NCBI GenBank assembly: GCA_032718475.1
Contig: JAUCBJ010001096.1
Span: 35,871-99,870, forward strand
From: Nemertoderma westbladi
Lineage: Eukaryota > Xenacoelomorpha > Nemertodermatida > Nemertodermatidae
DNA: 64,000 nt
Reading direction: 5' to 3'
A program made the position numbers and the translations under genes. Below are positions 51,511 to 61,795 of this stretch, piece by piece; the stretch's first letter is position 1, and the number at the start of each line of letters is the position of its first letter. The notes under the pieces were generated by a model. That model saw nothing but the letters and a program-made list of their open reading frames with translations, did no database searches and was not told where the DNA came from.

Positions 51511-51733
51511 ATTCACCTTTCAATATATAAAATTTGCTAGGGCAGGTGAAAGGAGTAAGCCTAACCCGCAGGTTTGTCTCCCCAATCACCTCCTTCGCCT
51601 CTCTCATAATATAAATTCAAATCAGTGCGACTAGTGTATATGAGTCCAGTCGAATGTTTACAAAATGCTACAATATACATCAGAGCGACGATGATGTATA
51701 TATCTAGAGTCTGTCGCCCCGTGATACGATGCA

Positions 51734-54109
51734 TTACCGACCCGCTCCTGGGTTCTTCGGGCTCGCTCCCCTCTTTCGCCCCCTTCCCAGATACACCAAC
51801 CATCCTCCAGTCGATTCTGTTGACGTCATCCGCGAGGCGTCACTCCCCGGAACCGGCGACGATGTTCCCTGAGCCCCGACAGATTCCCGGCTCGTGCTTC
51901 TCCCTCGGCCTCGTCCCAATTGTCGTGCTCCTGTGGTCGCTTCCGCCAACTCTTCCTTTTGCAATTGCACGCACGCCTTCTCCGACGCCCCCTGCGCCTT
52001 GCGCTGCAATCGCTGAGCCTCTATAATAGAATGGTAGTGATCGTCCTTGACTTGACGCTTGTCTTGGACCTCTCCTCCTGGTTCCTTCCGTGAGCCTTGA
52101 GCTCCAACGGTCATCACTGTGGGCGCTGTGGTTCGCTGTTCTTCGATTCTCAGAGCGGTCAACGACCCCACTGGTACGTGAGTCAATAGGAATTCGTTGC
52201 GGTATTGAATAGCCGCCATCCTCCAATCTCCTCGCGCACGCACCACCTTTCTAGTTTCCGAAAATAGACCTTTCGTGATACGGTCGCAAATAGCAACAAA
52301 GTTCCAAGTGTACTTATTATCCATATTTAGTTGTCTGAAGTATTCCCGAACAACTATGACTCCAGTGTTCTGTGGAAGGTCTTGAGCGGTTAGGATGAGC
52401 TCCTGATATTGTGGTAACGACTGCAGATATGGCTCGTACGCAACATGTGATGGGACTACCGCCCAAAATCCATATCCCGCCTTAAATGGTAACCAACGCA
52501 TCTGCGCTTGGATGTGGTAGTCGGCCACACTCTCCCACTTATCTAGCATCTCCCGAAGTAGGTTAGCGCTATGGTTTTGGAAGGAATCATCTCGCAGTTG
52601 GCATCTCGTGCTACGATGTCCCTTTACTCCACAATATCCGCATTGAGAAATGAAAACGGTGCACGTATGAAACGAGTGGTCAGTCTCGTAACACCAACGG
52701 CAGACCTTATGCGCCGCCTCCACTACCGCGTCGCACGATTTTTGATTGTGCCTTGTGCTGCCACACAACTTGCACCTACGCGCTTGTGGAAACCAGGCCC
52801 TCTCGTATATGAGGTCTCCAATCGGTTTCGCACTTCCTTCTTTCCGAATGTCTAATACGATGTCGTCCTCTCCGGTTAAAGGTTGACGATCCGGAACGAA
52901 GTAAACATCCTCGCCCTTGTCCTCTATCTCCAATATTTCCTCCCGCGTTCGTTTCGGATATGTCTTCTCCACCGGAAGATCTACTCCAAACACCTCTACT
53001 AACGTCTCCGGCCAACCCTCTCTAACAGGTCTATCAGCCTCCGAGTGGAAGGGAGTACCAAACCCGCAGGTTTGATTCCCGAACCACTTCTCCAAAGCCT
53101 CTGGCGTCGGATACTCCATCGACGGTCGGTCTCCCAAATCCCCGATATTCTGTCGATATATCCCTTCGAATATCGCTAATCCTCTCCTAACCATCGACGT
53201 ATTCTCCAGCGATTGGTTGAAGAACGGGGTTAAGAAACGCTTCATCACGTCGGATTGGATTCCCCCTTTCGAGCGAACGTATTGATCTCCTACGAACACC
53301 AATGGATGACGCTTCAAAACTTGCGCAACGATATCCGCTAATAAACAAGTTACCGTGTTCGACTCAAGCACCAAATAATATTGTAGTGACGCACGGGGTG
53401 GCGCGCATATGTTCCAATACACTAACGCTTGCCGCTTGAAGTGGGATTTGAACTCTGCTCCCGGTGCCGTGTTATATTCACCATACGCCTCCTCGTACTT
53501 CTTCTGCGTCTTCAACTTGAAGTCCCAATTATATAATAAATGTGCTATGAAGCCCATACCAGTCTTGGCAGAGTTGGGATACTCCCTATAAATTCCAATG
53601 TCTTGTGCCCATAGCAACAATAGCTTGGTGTCGACAAACGGTCTCGGCAATCTATCTTCTAAATCAGTCATGGCGTTGAAGTCACTCTCCAAATCGCTCT
53701 GGACTCCCGATCCCACCTTGACGTAATCTTGGTTAAGAATAGCCTCTCTAACCTTCTTGGGTAGCACCCTGGAGTCGATACGCTCTGCTCCGTGCATACC
53801 TCCTCGCCTGCATACCTCCAAAATCTGTTCCCTAGGATCCTTCCCTTTCCGATATTGTGTCGTGATTATGGGCTCCGGTCTCTCTCTATCCGCTCTTATG
53901 CGCATAAACACATGAGTCACACCATCGGCCGCGCAAATTTGAATGCACTTACTAGTCAAGCATTCCTGATGAGACCCTCCTTCATTGTCGTAGAACATCA
54001 CTCTCCAATCCTGCAGTGATTCCTCCGTTTTCCTCCACTGACGCTGAATCTCGTCGGATGGGGTCCACATGCGCTCCACATCCCGCACAGTTGAACCAAC
54101 GCCAGTCAC
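51734..54109 (-). CDS. DEDD-exonuclease-like + triple zinc-knuckle protein
   Basis: Minus-strand, uninterrupted, 791 codons from a GTG at 54109; the first ATG is codon 14 (54070), giving 778 aa. No ATG is upstream before a stop, so codon 14 is the likelier start unless the frame is 5' truncated. Residues 34-250 read like a 3'-5' exonuclease of the DEDD type: WRVMFYDNEGG (Asp41, Glu43), CIQICAADGVTHVFMRI, then YVKVGSGVQSDL (Asp139), FVDTKLLLLW, and YWNICAPPRASLQYYLVL. In the family this last helix starts with a catalytic Asp before Ala/Arg; here Pro stands there, so the enzyme may be inactive. Three CCHC zinc knuckles (C-X2-C-X4-H-X4-C) follow at about 446-459, 470-483 and 490-503. The C-terminus is basic with a GRGRGRSTSR stretch. 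It probably binds RNA. It is flanked by truncated Copia on one side and truncated gypsy on the other. Family and host or transposon origin are unknown. Confidence 0.6.
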   Translation of the reverse strand: MTGVGSTVRDVERMWTPSDEIQRQWRKTEESLQDWRVMFYDNEGGSHQECLTSKCIQICAADGVTHVFMRIRADRERPEPIITTQYRKGKDPREQILEVCRRGGMHGAERIDSRVLPKKVREAILNQDYVKVGSGVQSDLESDFNAMTDLEDRLPRPFVDTKLLLLWAQDIGIYREYPNSAKTGMGFIAHLLYNWDFKLKTQKKYEEAYGEYNTAPGAEFKSHFKRQALVYWNICAPPRASLQYYLVLESNTVTCLLADIVAQVLKRHPLVFVGDQYVRSKGGIQSDVMKRFLTPFFNQSLENTSMVRRGLAIFEGIYRQNIGDLGDRPSMEYPTPEALEKWFGNQTCGFGTPFHSEADRPVREGWPETLVEVFGVDLPVEKTYPKRTREEILEIEDKGEDVYFVPDRQPLTGEDDIVLDIRKEGSAKPIGDLIYERAWFPQARRCKLCGSTRHNQKSCDAVVEAAHKVCRWCYETDHSFHTCTVFISQCGYCGVKGHRSTRCQLRDDSFQNHSANLLREMLDKWESVADYHIQAQMRWLPFKAGYGFWAVVPSHVAYEPYLQSLPQYQELILTAQDLPQNTGVIVVREYFRQLNMDNKYTWNFVAICDRITKGLFSETRKVVRARGDWRMAAIQYRNEFLLTHVPVGSLTALRIEEQRTTAPTVMTVGAQGSRKEPGGEVQDKRQVKDDHYHSIIEAQRLQRKAQGASEKACVQLQKEELAEATTGARQLGRGRGRSTSRESVGAQGTSSPVPGSDASRMTSTESTGGWLVYLGRGRKRGASPKNPGAGR

Positions 54110-54130
54110 GGTGGTACCAGCTAAACCATT

Positions 54131-54813
54131 AAAAATGGATCTACCCAGTCTGCTTCAATTGCGGAGTTAAAGGGCATTTAATCAAGTTTTGCAAGAGACC
54201 ACTTAAAAGAAAACCGCATAACCTAAACGTGGTCCAAATGGGGACAGATAACACCGCCATACCTCTTAATCACTTGGAAGAAACACTAGATAGTCTTCTC
54301 ATTACCCTAAGAACAATGCACACTGACAACCCAACCCACACTGGGGATGTGGCCTGGCTCGCAGACACAGGTGCAAAACGAGATGCGATTAGTCTAGATG
54401 ATCTTGTCGATGTGGGAACGGGAACGAATATAAATCTCTACCCAGACGAAAAACTATTGGTAGGACCAGACAGTCAACAGCTGGAATCTCATGGAAAGGT
54501 CAAACTTACAATACAACTCGGTAATAAGGTGTATCAAACCATCGCACATGTCCTTCAGAACGCAAAACACCGGCTGCTCAGTGACAAGGGATGTGAGGCC
54601 CTTGGCTTAATTCCAAGGGGTTGGCCCCATGTCCGATGCAATGCAACATGCCGAAAAACTGTCATTGATTTAGATGAAAAGATTGAAGCATATCACGCCC
54701 AGATATCAGCATTATCTCTTATACCTGGGACATCTGGGGGTTTGCCTGGGGCAAAAGTGACAACAACCATTTCGAAAGTGGGGCTGTGCACAGAGGAGAG
54801 GAAGCAGGCATGA
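54131..54813 (+). pseudogene. Ty3/gypsy zinc knuckle and protease
   Basis: The frame opens just after an in-frame TAA at 54130, at the junction with the minus-strand ORF. It encodes a CCHC knuckle (CFNCGVKGHLIKFC), then the aspartic protease with WLADTGAKRDAIS, and ILLSDKGCEALGLI-type following structure. The capsid part of gag is missing, so the element is 5' truncated. A frameshift separates this from the RT. Confidence 0.8.
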
Positions 54814-55873
54814 TTTCAAGTATGTCTTCGCCAGTGACGTTGTGCTCAAGCCAATGGCTGGTCCGCCAGCTGACATCGAGCTGAATGAAGGTACTATCCC
54901 TACAAAGAGGTACAAACCCTATAATATCCCAATCCACTGGGAGGACAGAGTAAAGAAACAGCTCAATGATATGTTTAATGCAGGGATAATTCGAAAGGTA
55001 GGTCCTAATGAAGCCACTGATTGGGTGAGTCCTATGGTTGTAGTTCCCAAAAAACACTCAATAGAACCGAGAATAACTATTGATTATACTAACCTAAACC
55101 CCAGCGTTAAGCGACCAGTCCACCCAACACGGGTACCTACCTAGGGAAGAAGTATCCAATATACATTCAGGTATGACGTTGTTTTCAACCATGGACTCCA
55201 GACATGGATACTGGCAAGTTGAACTATCTAAAAAGAGTCAAGCTCTTACTACCTTTTTGACACCATGGGGCAGATACCAGTTCCTCAGGAATCCAATGGG
55301 ATTGGTCAGCGCAGGTGTTGAACACGATAGTCGTGGCGATGCTGCTCTAGATGGTATGACAAACTTCAAGAAGGTAGTAGAAGACATCATAATTTACAAT
55401 AGTAACGAGGAAGAACATGATGATAATTTTCGGGCCATCTTGCAAAGATATAGAGAGCACAACATCACTCTGAGCTGGAAAAAGTTTGTTTATGGTCAAT
55501 CGAAAGTGGATTGGTGCGGCTTTAGTGTAGACAACAACGGGTATACAGTAAGTACAGCTCTCACGGATGCTATTCGCCATTTTCCCAGACCTAGCTGCAC
55601 CTCTGATGTACGCTCGTTTTGTGGATTGGCTCAACAATTCGAATCATTTTCCCCCGACATTGCTGAGATGATCAGACCATTTTCAGCACTAACCTCATCC
55701 CACGTCCAGTTCCTCTGGGAAGCTGATCAAGAAGTTGCATTTAAAAATGTTATCAACATGCTGATATCACCTAGAGTACTGGCAAATTATAGGGAAGGAG
55801 CGCCAATGCGTCTTGAGACTGACGCAGCTCAATCCTGCTATGTTGGAGAAAGCTGCAATGTGGTTCAAGGACA
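54814..55873 (+). pseudogene. Ty3/gypsy reverse transcriptase
   Basis: RT in two frames (54842-55144 and 55173-55877): YNIPIHWEDRVKKQLNDMFN, DWVSPMVVVPKKHSIEPRI, TIDYTNLN, then FSTMDSRHGYWQVELSKKSQ, TTFLTPWGRYQF, and the active site as VVEDIIIYNSN, where gypsy elements have (V/L)DD(I/V). The first catalytic Asp is therefore Glu. A stop and frameshift occur near 55140-55170 and the frame is lost before RNase H. Non-functional. Confidence 0.88.
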
Positions 55874-56344
55874 GTGACTGATGTAGAGAGTAGGTACTCA
55901 GCGACAGAAATTGAATTATTGGGGGTTGTATGGGCCGTGAAGAAGTGTCGCCTCTTTTTACACGGAGCTAGTTTCGAGCTCATTGTTGACCATAGACCCC
56001 TAGTCTCTATTATCAACTCAAAGACCCTAGATCAGATAGAGACTCCAAGAATCATTCGGATGAAGGAAAAACTAGGCTTTTATTGCCCAACGGCTATGTG
56101 GAGGCAAGGCATCCTACATATAGTGGCTGATGTATTCTCCCGATTCCCAGTCGATATACCAGATGAAGAAGACAAGGATGGAGAATGTGAGGTAGAGGAG
56201 TTCGCCATGGCAACTGGAAGAAGGGCCATCGCTGCCATTAATGTAGTGGATGATATCCAACAACAACATTATACCATATTAACATATATCGACCTGTTAT
56301 GGGGCAAAGTACAAAAAGTAGCGACTACTGATCCAATCTACTGA
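55874..56344 (+). pseudogene. Ty3/gypsy RNase H and linker
   Basis: The frame continues with SRYSATEIELLGVVWAVKKC, the gypsy RNase H, LIVDHRPLVSII, then HIVADVFSRF, the standard linker to the integrase. An acidic linker (DEEDKDGECEVEE) follows. A stop ends the frame at 56342-56344. Confidence 0.85.
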
Positions 56345-56791
56345 TCATTCGCTCATCGCTTTAGTAAAGAGTGGATTCCCTGTTAACAAAAAACTTTTAA
56401 ATGTTAACCTACATCCATTCTGGAACATTCAACACAGTCTCTCAGTAGTTGTAGAAGTCATTATGTATCAAGGATGCTGAGTTTTAATTCCATCTCCTAT
56501 GAGAAAGCAAGTGCTACAAGATCTCCATGCGCGCGCACATCAGGGGAAAGACCGAGTACTTAAACGAGCGAGGCAATGCGTTTTTTGGCCAGGCATTGTT
56601 AACGATGCCACCATAATGGTGGCCAAGTGCAAAGAATGCGAGCTCCACAAACAAAGTCACCACAAGGAGCCGCTATTACAAGATGTTGTACCATCTTACC
56701 CCGGCGAGGCTGTGGTAGCAGACTTCTTAGATCATGCAGCAGGGCGGTCCTACCTCCTCATTACTGATAAACTATCATGATGGCCTGATGT
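56345..56791 (+). pseudogene. Ty3/gypsy integrase, N-terminal part
   Basis: A frame starting at 56499 reads VLQDLHARAHQGKDRVLKRA and CKECELHKQ, an HHCC zinc-binding domain, then the first catalytic Asp region (VVADFLDHAAGRSYLLITDK). A TGA occurs shortly before a CR1-like LINE interrupts the core at 56791. The remaining core resumes at 60377, with GATGT on both sides. Confidence 0.85.
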
Positions 56792-57115
56792 TTTTTCATT
56801 TCATTTCATTTAATTATCATTATTTTATATTTAACATAATAATTTAAAAACATTAAATTAAAATAAAGGGAGAAGTTACCAGGCAAAAAGATGCACTTAG
56901 GATAACCTATACATTGCAGTTTAGATACATAGTAAAATAAATTCACAGATTTCAATTCAAAAAATATAAACAATTTGAAATACATTATGATTAGATAATT
57001 TCAAGTACAGTAAGCTAAGAAGTATGTAATAACAACTGAAATAAAACAAATAACCAGAAGTTCAGTCGATCTAAACATTAAATTAAATTTAAAATTATAT
57101 AAGAATATAATTAAA

Positions 57116-58146
57116 CTATGGTGCACCGTCAAACATACAATACCTCACCAAATCTACATTTTTTAATTTACGAGAAAATTCGCCTTTTGATTTAGCCTCC
57201 ACTAAAGATGACAGTAAACTGTTCCAAATTGAAACAACACGGTTTGAAAAAAATTCATTGAACATTTTTAGCCAAGAAAGTCTTTGGAAAAGTTTATATT
57301 TATGGCCGCGTAAACCACCTTGCCATGCGTAACAGAAAAACTGGTCAAAATTAACATTCACATAGTTATTAACGATACCAAACGTCATTTTTAGGTCATT
57401 GGCGATGCGACGCTCCTGGAGGGATTCTAATTTAAGGAAACCTAATCGTTGCATATAAGAATAATTACTATCAATTTTGCATCTGGAAAATAAACGACGT
57501 GTGAAATACCTTTGCACTTTTTCAACTTTGTTTATAGAACCTTGTTGGTATGGTGACCAAACAGGGGTGCAGTATTCAACGATTGGTCTGACAAATGATT
57601 TGTACGCAATCAAAATTGACACCAAATGGACAGAATTAAAACATCGAAAAATCATGTTAATAATTTTACAAGCTTTATGTGCCTGTTGTTTACAGTTGAG
57701 ATCGGAACATATCATCAGACCCAAATCCTTGCATTCCTTATCCTCTTTGTGCGATTTCTCGCGCAACTTGTATGACGCTTTCTGGTTATTCTTACCAACA
57801 TATACCACGGAGCATTTGTGAGCAGCGACCGAGAGTTGCCAGTCGGCTGCCCAGTCACCCAACTTTGACAGCGAACACTGTAATAAATGACTCTCCTTTG
57901 ACGGCGCATACAGTTTGACGTCATCTGCAAACAGTTTGCATGTAATAATTAATATCAACTAGTTGTGGCAGGTTATTATTAAATATTAAGAACAGAACTG
58001 GCCCCAACACACTTCCTTGAGGTGTACCGGAAATGACGTCACATACCTTCGAGAAACAGGCACCAACCACGAATCTCTGTGTTCAGCCTGACAAGAACGC
58101 TGCGATCCAAGCCAGTAGATTACCTCCGATTCCATAACTTGTACGT
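57116..58146 (-). pseudogene. CR1-like LINE ORF2, RT core and C-terminal part
   Basis: Minus-strand. 57959-58146 encodes GTPQGSVLGPVLFLIFNNNL in a shifted frame. 57116-57958 contains the catalytic FADDVKLY, then HKCSVVYVGKNN, VRPIVEYCTPVWSPY and KFMNEF-type thumb and tail motifs (YSYMQRLGFLKLESLQERR), ending at a normal-looking stop. Two frames are needed for one product, so this copy is inactive. Confidence 0.83.
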
Positions 58147-59871
58147 TTAGAAATCAGTTTCGAATGGACTACGCACTACGCAGTCAAACGCCTTTGCGTA
58201 GTCAATGTATATTATGTCTAGATTATTCTTGTCATCAATTAGTTTAAGCCAATCAACTGTGCATTCGAGTAGTTGGGTACATGTGGAACGTTTCTCTAAG
58301 AAGCCGTGTTGGGACCTTGATATTAATTTGTGCAAAAGCAAATAGCGACATATCTCATCCTTGATGCACATCTCCATGACTTTGCAGGCAATGCACGTCA
58401 GGGAAATTGGTCTGTAGTTGTACGCATCTAGAGGATCACCCTTCTTAAAGGAAGGAATAACGACGGCAGTCAACCAGACTGGTGGAAGAGAGTGATATTC
58501 AAATGACGCTTTAAATATGGCCGAGAGCGGAGCGGCTAGGTTACATGCTAGGTTAGAGAATAATAAGCACGGGAATCCGTCCGGGGTGCGACTAGATTTT
58601 GGTTTCAGTTTTTTGAGCATTTTCAGCACAGTTACCGGATCGAATGGGACTTTATCGAGTTTCACATTTATAGGAACTTTTCGCGGCAATGGGTGTATTG
58701 TATTGTTATCAGATGTAAAGTTCTCAGAAAGAACATCAGCAAATATACTAGCCTTTACAGCGTCATCAAGTATAATATCTCCATTATATTTCAGAGGTCC
58801 GATTCCTGAGTTTGTTTTTCGTTTCGAATTAACAAATTTGAACATGGAGCTACGGTCGCCCGACGTAAGTATTTTCGTTTCCCGGACACAAGCAGCGCGG
58901 AACACCGCCTTAGAGACTTCATCTGCGGCATGTTTATACGCTTCTTTTCCACCAGGCGAATTTCTTCTTCTCCAGAGCAATTTCTTTGTGCGCTGCAGCT
59001 GATGTACATAAGCTGGATAATATTTTTTCTTTCCTGAGTTCGCGAATTTCTTAAATGGGATACAAAGATCAATACCTTTCTTCAATGTTGTACTGAATAT
59101 TTCCCAAAGCTCTGTTACTGAGCTACATGATGTAAATAGATCCTTCCAGTTAACAGTTCGAAGAAATAATCCAAACTGATTATAGTCACCGTTTTTGAAA
59201 TCGTAGTAGCCATCAGTATGATCTGGTATGATAGCTTGGGTCGGAGAGGTGATAAGGAATTCCACGGTATCATGGTCACTTGAACCAAAAGGTATGTTTG
59301 TGTCAACACCAGAAACATGGTTGTCATCAGTACTGAAAACTAGGTCGAGGACTGAATCCTTACGTGTAGGTTTAAGTTGCAGTTGAGATAAACTTGCTTC
59401 CAAGACGAGATCAGCGAAGGATTGGTATAATGCATTGCTAGGGTGAGTGAAATCGACCCAATTAAACTCTCTGAGGTTGAAGTCGCCGGTAATCGCGCAC
59501 GGAATGGTTGTGTCGGTTAGTTCTGCGAGACACTCGCACAGCAGATTGTTTTTGTGATGCTGATCGTTTATATAATCGGGTCTGTAGGCACAGATAAAAC
59601 GAGATGGAATATCACCAATAATATCGATTGAGATTACCTCGAGTTCATTAAATTTGTTCGGTATAGGTGTTTGCACACATTTAATGTCGGATGAGACAAA
59701 TATAGCAACCCCTCCACCTCTATCAAGTCGATCCTTCCGAAATACACGAAAACGCGTTCCATGAGTGAGTAATGCATCGGGAACTGCTTCATGGAGCCAT
59801 GTTTCAGTAACAGCAACGATATCACAATTCGTATTTGAAAGGAGTTCGGTTATATCACAGAGTTTATTCAT
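58147..59871 (-). pseudogene. CR1-like LINE ORF2, endonuclease and front of RT
   Basis: A 574-codon minus-strand frame: AP-like endonuclease (VTETWLHEAV, RGGGVAIFVSS, CAITGDFNLREFNW, SSDHDTVEFL) and RT fingers/palm (LKPKSSRTPDGFPCLLF, NYRPISLTCIACKVMEMCI, QHGFLEKRSTCTQLLE, IIYIDYAKAFDCVV). A frameshift just after AKAFDC ends the frame at 58147. The start at MNKLCDITELL is just inside the endonuclease, so the first residues may be missing. Confidence 0.87.
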
Positions 59872-59939
59872 AATTGATTGCGCGTTGAAACAGCAGCAAT
59901 GACATATTCCATTCGTAGCATGGGTAGCTTCTCCCGCAT

Positions 59940-60376
59940 TTAGTTTAAAAGCTCCGGAGACTCCTGCATAGCAGTAGCCGCTGGTGCCGCTCCCGGAACT
60001 GAGCTTGCAATTGGTTGGGGAATCGTCGCACTCGCACCCATCGTACCTACGTGGTTGTCATTACTGACCAAACGCCCTGGCCGCGAGCTTGCGTTACGGC
60101 GTGATTCGCGCCTAAGGAACTGCTCCCTCGCCTGGAATCTCGTTAGATCGCGATTGATGTAAACGTTGCCGTAGTTATGGGAGTTTTTAAGTTTCTTTTT
60201 AGTCTGGAGAATATTAGAGGCTAGTTCCACACTTGATAACTGGACTGTTATCCGTGCAGGCTTGTTGTCTCGTGCAGGTAACTGTGAGACGATGCTAACT
60301 GATGATTGGGAAGCTGGAACATCGAAGTCATTTTCGAGAAGACTTGATAGGCATTCAATGGCCGTTTTCCATCCTC
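59940..60376 (-). pseudogene. CR1-like LINE ORF1, C-terminal part
   Basis: A minus-strand frame reads SVSIVSQLPARDNKPARITV, VELASNILQTKKKLKNSHNY, VYINRDLTRFQAREQFLRRE and a basic end. The IxRDLTxxQREExxxLRxExR motif is typical of the RNA-binding ORF1 of LINEs. The front is cut off at the insertion border. Confidence 0.65.
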
Positions 60377-61040
60377 GATGTATGTGACTGTGGCCGAGGA
60401 GGGGTAACCAACACTGTCACTGTTAAGAAAGTTCGGATGTGGATGGAATATATGGGTGTTCCAGTACGTCTCACTACAGATGGAGTTCCATCATTTCTGT
60501 CGAGAATGGAATATAGATCTTGATCCATCATCCCCATACCACCCTGAGTCTAATGGTTATGCGGAATCGGGAGTCAAAAGCATCAAATCCATTATCAAGA
60601 AGGTTTGCCATAATGGGGACATAACCACACCATCCTTCACCCATGCTTTGATCGAATATCATAATACGCCGAAGTTGGACAGTCTAAGCCCTGCCCAGAG
60701 GGTACTCGGGCGACAAATGAGGAGCACTTTGCCAACAGCTCCAGGATCTTTTAAACAAATAACAGATTCAGAAGTGGCATCAGCAGATAGGAAGACCACT
60801 GAACATTGTGAAAAGTCGAAGCAATCATATGTGGGACTTGTTCCCTAGACTTGTTGCACCCGGGTGAAGCGGTCAGGATGCAACATAACAGGACAAAGCT
60901 GTGGGATAGAAAGGGGACAGTTATTAATATCTGCAAGCGCGGATGTAGTTACCTTATACGCTGTGAAAATCGCCGTACGTATTGGAGGAACTGCCGCTTC
61001 CTCAGACGAGATATTCCAAAACATGCCTAACATGTCTCAG
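60377..61040 (+). pseudogene. Ty3/gypsy integrase, C-terminal part
   Basis: Continues the integrase after the LINE: KKVRMWMEYMGVPVRLTTDG with the second Asp, then in another frame PSSPYHPESNGYAESGVKSI with the catalytic Glu region, and ALIEYHNTPKLDSLSPAQRV. A run of stops and frame changes follows (60845 onward, VKRSGCNITGQSC). Confidence 0.85.
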
Positions 61041-61285
61041 AACGGTCCATTCCAACCAATAGGAGAAGTATACAATCAGATGAAGGAACGGACCAGCAGG
61101 CTAAAGAATCATACAGGCAGGATACCAACAACGACGGGCAGGCTAATTCTGATGGATGGATTGTATGCCGCTGAGGGCGAAGGAACCGCAGAGAACCAGA
61201 CCGTCTTAATCTCTAATTGTAAACTTGAGGGGAGGGGATATAGTGTAGATTGCAAACTGGAGGGAAGGGGGTATAGTTGTGATGG
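61041..61285 (+). other. Gypsy 3' end with duplicated polypurine tract
   Basis: A frame carries on to 61301 (RIPTTTGRLILMDGL) with no domain recognised. Two purine blocks, GAGGGGAGGGGA (61226-61238) and GGAGGGAAGGGGG (61259-61271), sit in a roughly 36-bp tandem duplication. A polypurine tract here would prime plus-strand synthesis and be followed by the 3' LTR. Confidence 0.5.
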
Positions 61286-61795
61286 GATCCACTGGAGTTG
61301 ACAGTGCAGTGGTGGATTCCGACCGGTGTGTGGATTGTGCGCATCACTGTGTCCCTGAACTGCTGGGCTGAACCACCTCCTCCCCATACTCCTCTCATAC
61401 TTCCCCAATACTCAACCGCCTTTTTTCCACTCACTTCTGTCGGGCCTCACATTCTCGTTTATGCCATCGCACTCAAGAAGTGTGGTCCGTCTAATGTCTC
61501 GTCCTCCTGTTCTAGTCAATTAGTCCCCAGTCCCAGTAGCTAATTGGAAAAAGGTAGTACTTGACTATAGTACATATATTATATATTTTACATTTGTCTA
61601 CACGACATGTCTTAACCCCCCCCCCCCCCCCCCCCCCCTTCGGAGTTGATATGACTCGTCTCTCCCCGTTTCATGGTTTCTCCGCCATCACGATTCTCCT
61701 CTCTCACACCAGACTGGTGGTGCCTTAGAAAGGCTCAGTATGGTAAGAGATAACCAAGTACGATGATGGCCTTCCTCTGTTTTTTTCCTATGTTT
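61286..61795. other. LTR-like pyrimidine-rich DNA
   Basis: Follows the gypsy polypurine tract, position of a 3' LTR. It contains a poly-C run at about 61616-61638. A matching 5' LTR is not in the window, so the call is tentative. Confidence 0.35.

Larger units (their letters stand above)
49034..51733. other. Non-coding half of the 5-kb insert
   Basis: No protein gene seen. It contains a perfect 15-bp-arm inverted repeat (50584-50615), a tandem CGGACTAATATAT-type repeat at about 51085-51185 and three ACAAATTAAATTTACAAAA units at about 51375-51510. It is downstream of the minus-strand ORF at 51734 and probably belongs to the same element or locus. Confidence 0.55.
56792..60376 (-). mobile_element. 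CR1-like LINE inserted in the gypsy integrase
   Basis: A minus-strand insertion of 3,585 bp. GATGT flanks it at 56787-56791 and 60377-60381. Removing the insert and one GATGT brings WPDV and CDCG into one frame. The 3' end (56792-57115) is AT-rich and ends in a (ATTTC)n-type tail, with TTTTTT at the border. The 5' end is truncated within ORF1. Contents: ORF1 tail (about 59940-60360), ORF2 endonuclease/RT (58147-59871) and RT tail (57116-57958). Confidence 0.88.

Noticed and set aside
54813-54842. Programmed frameshift between gypsy protease and RT
   Set aside because: No clear slippery site, and the element has several other frameshifts and stops, so decay is the simpler explanation.
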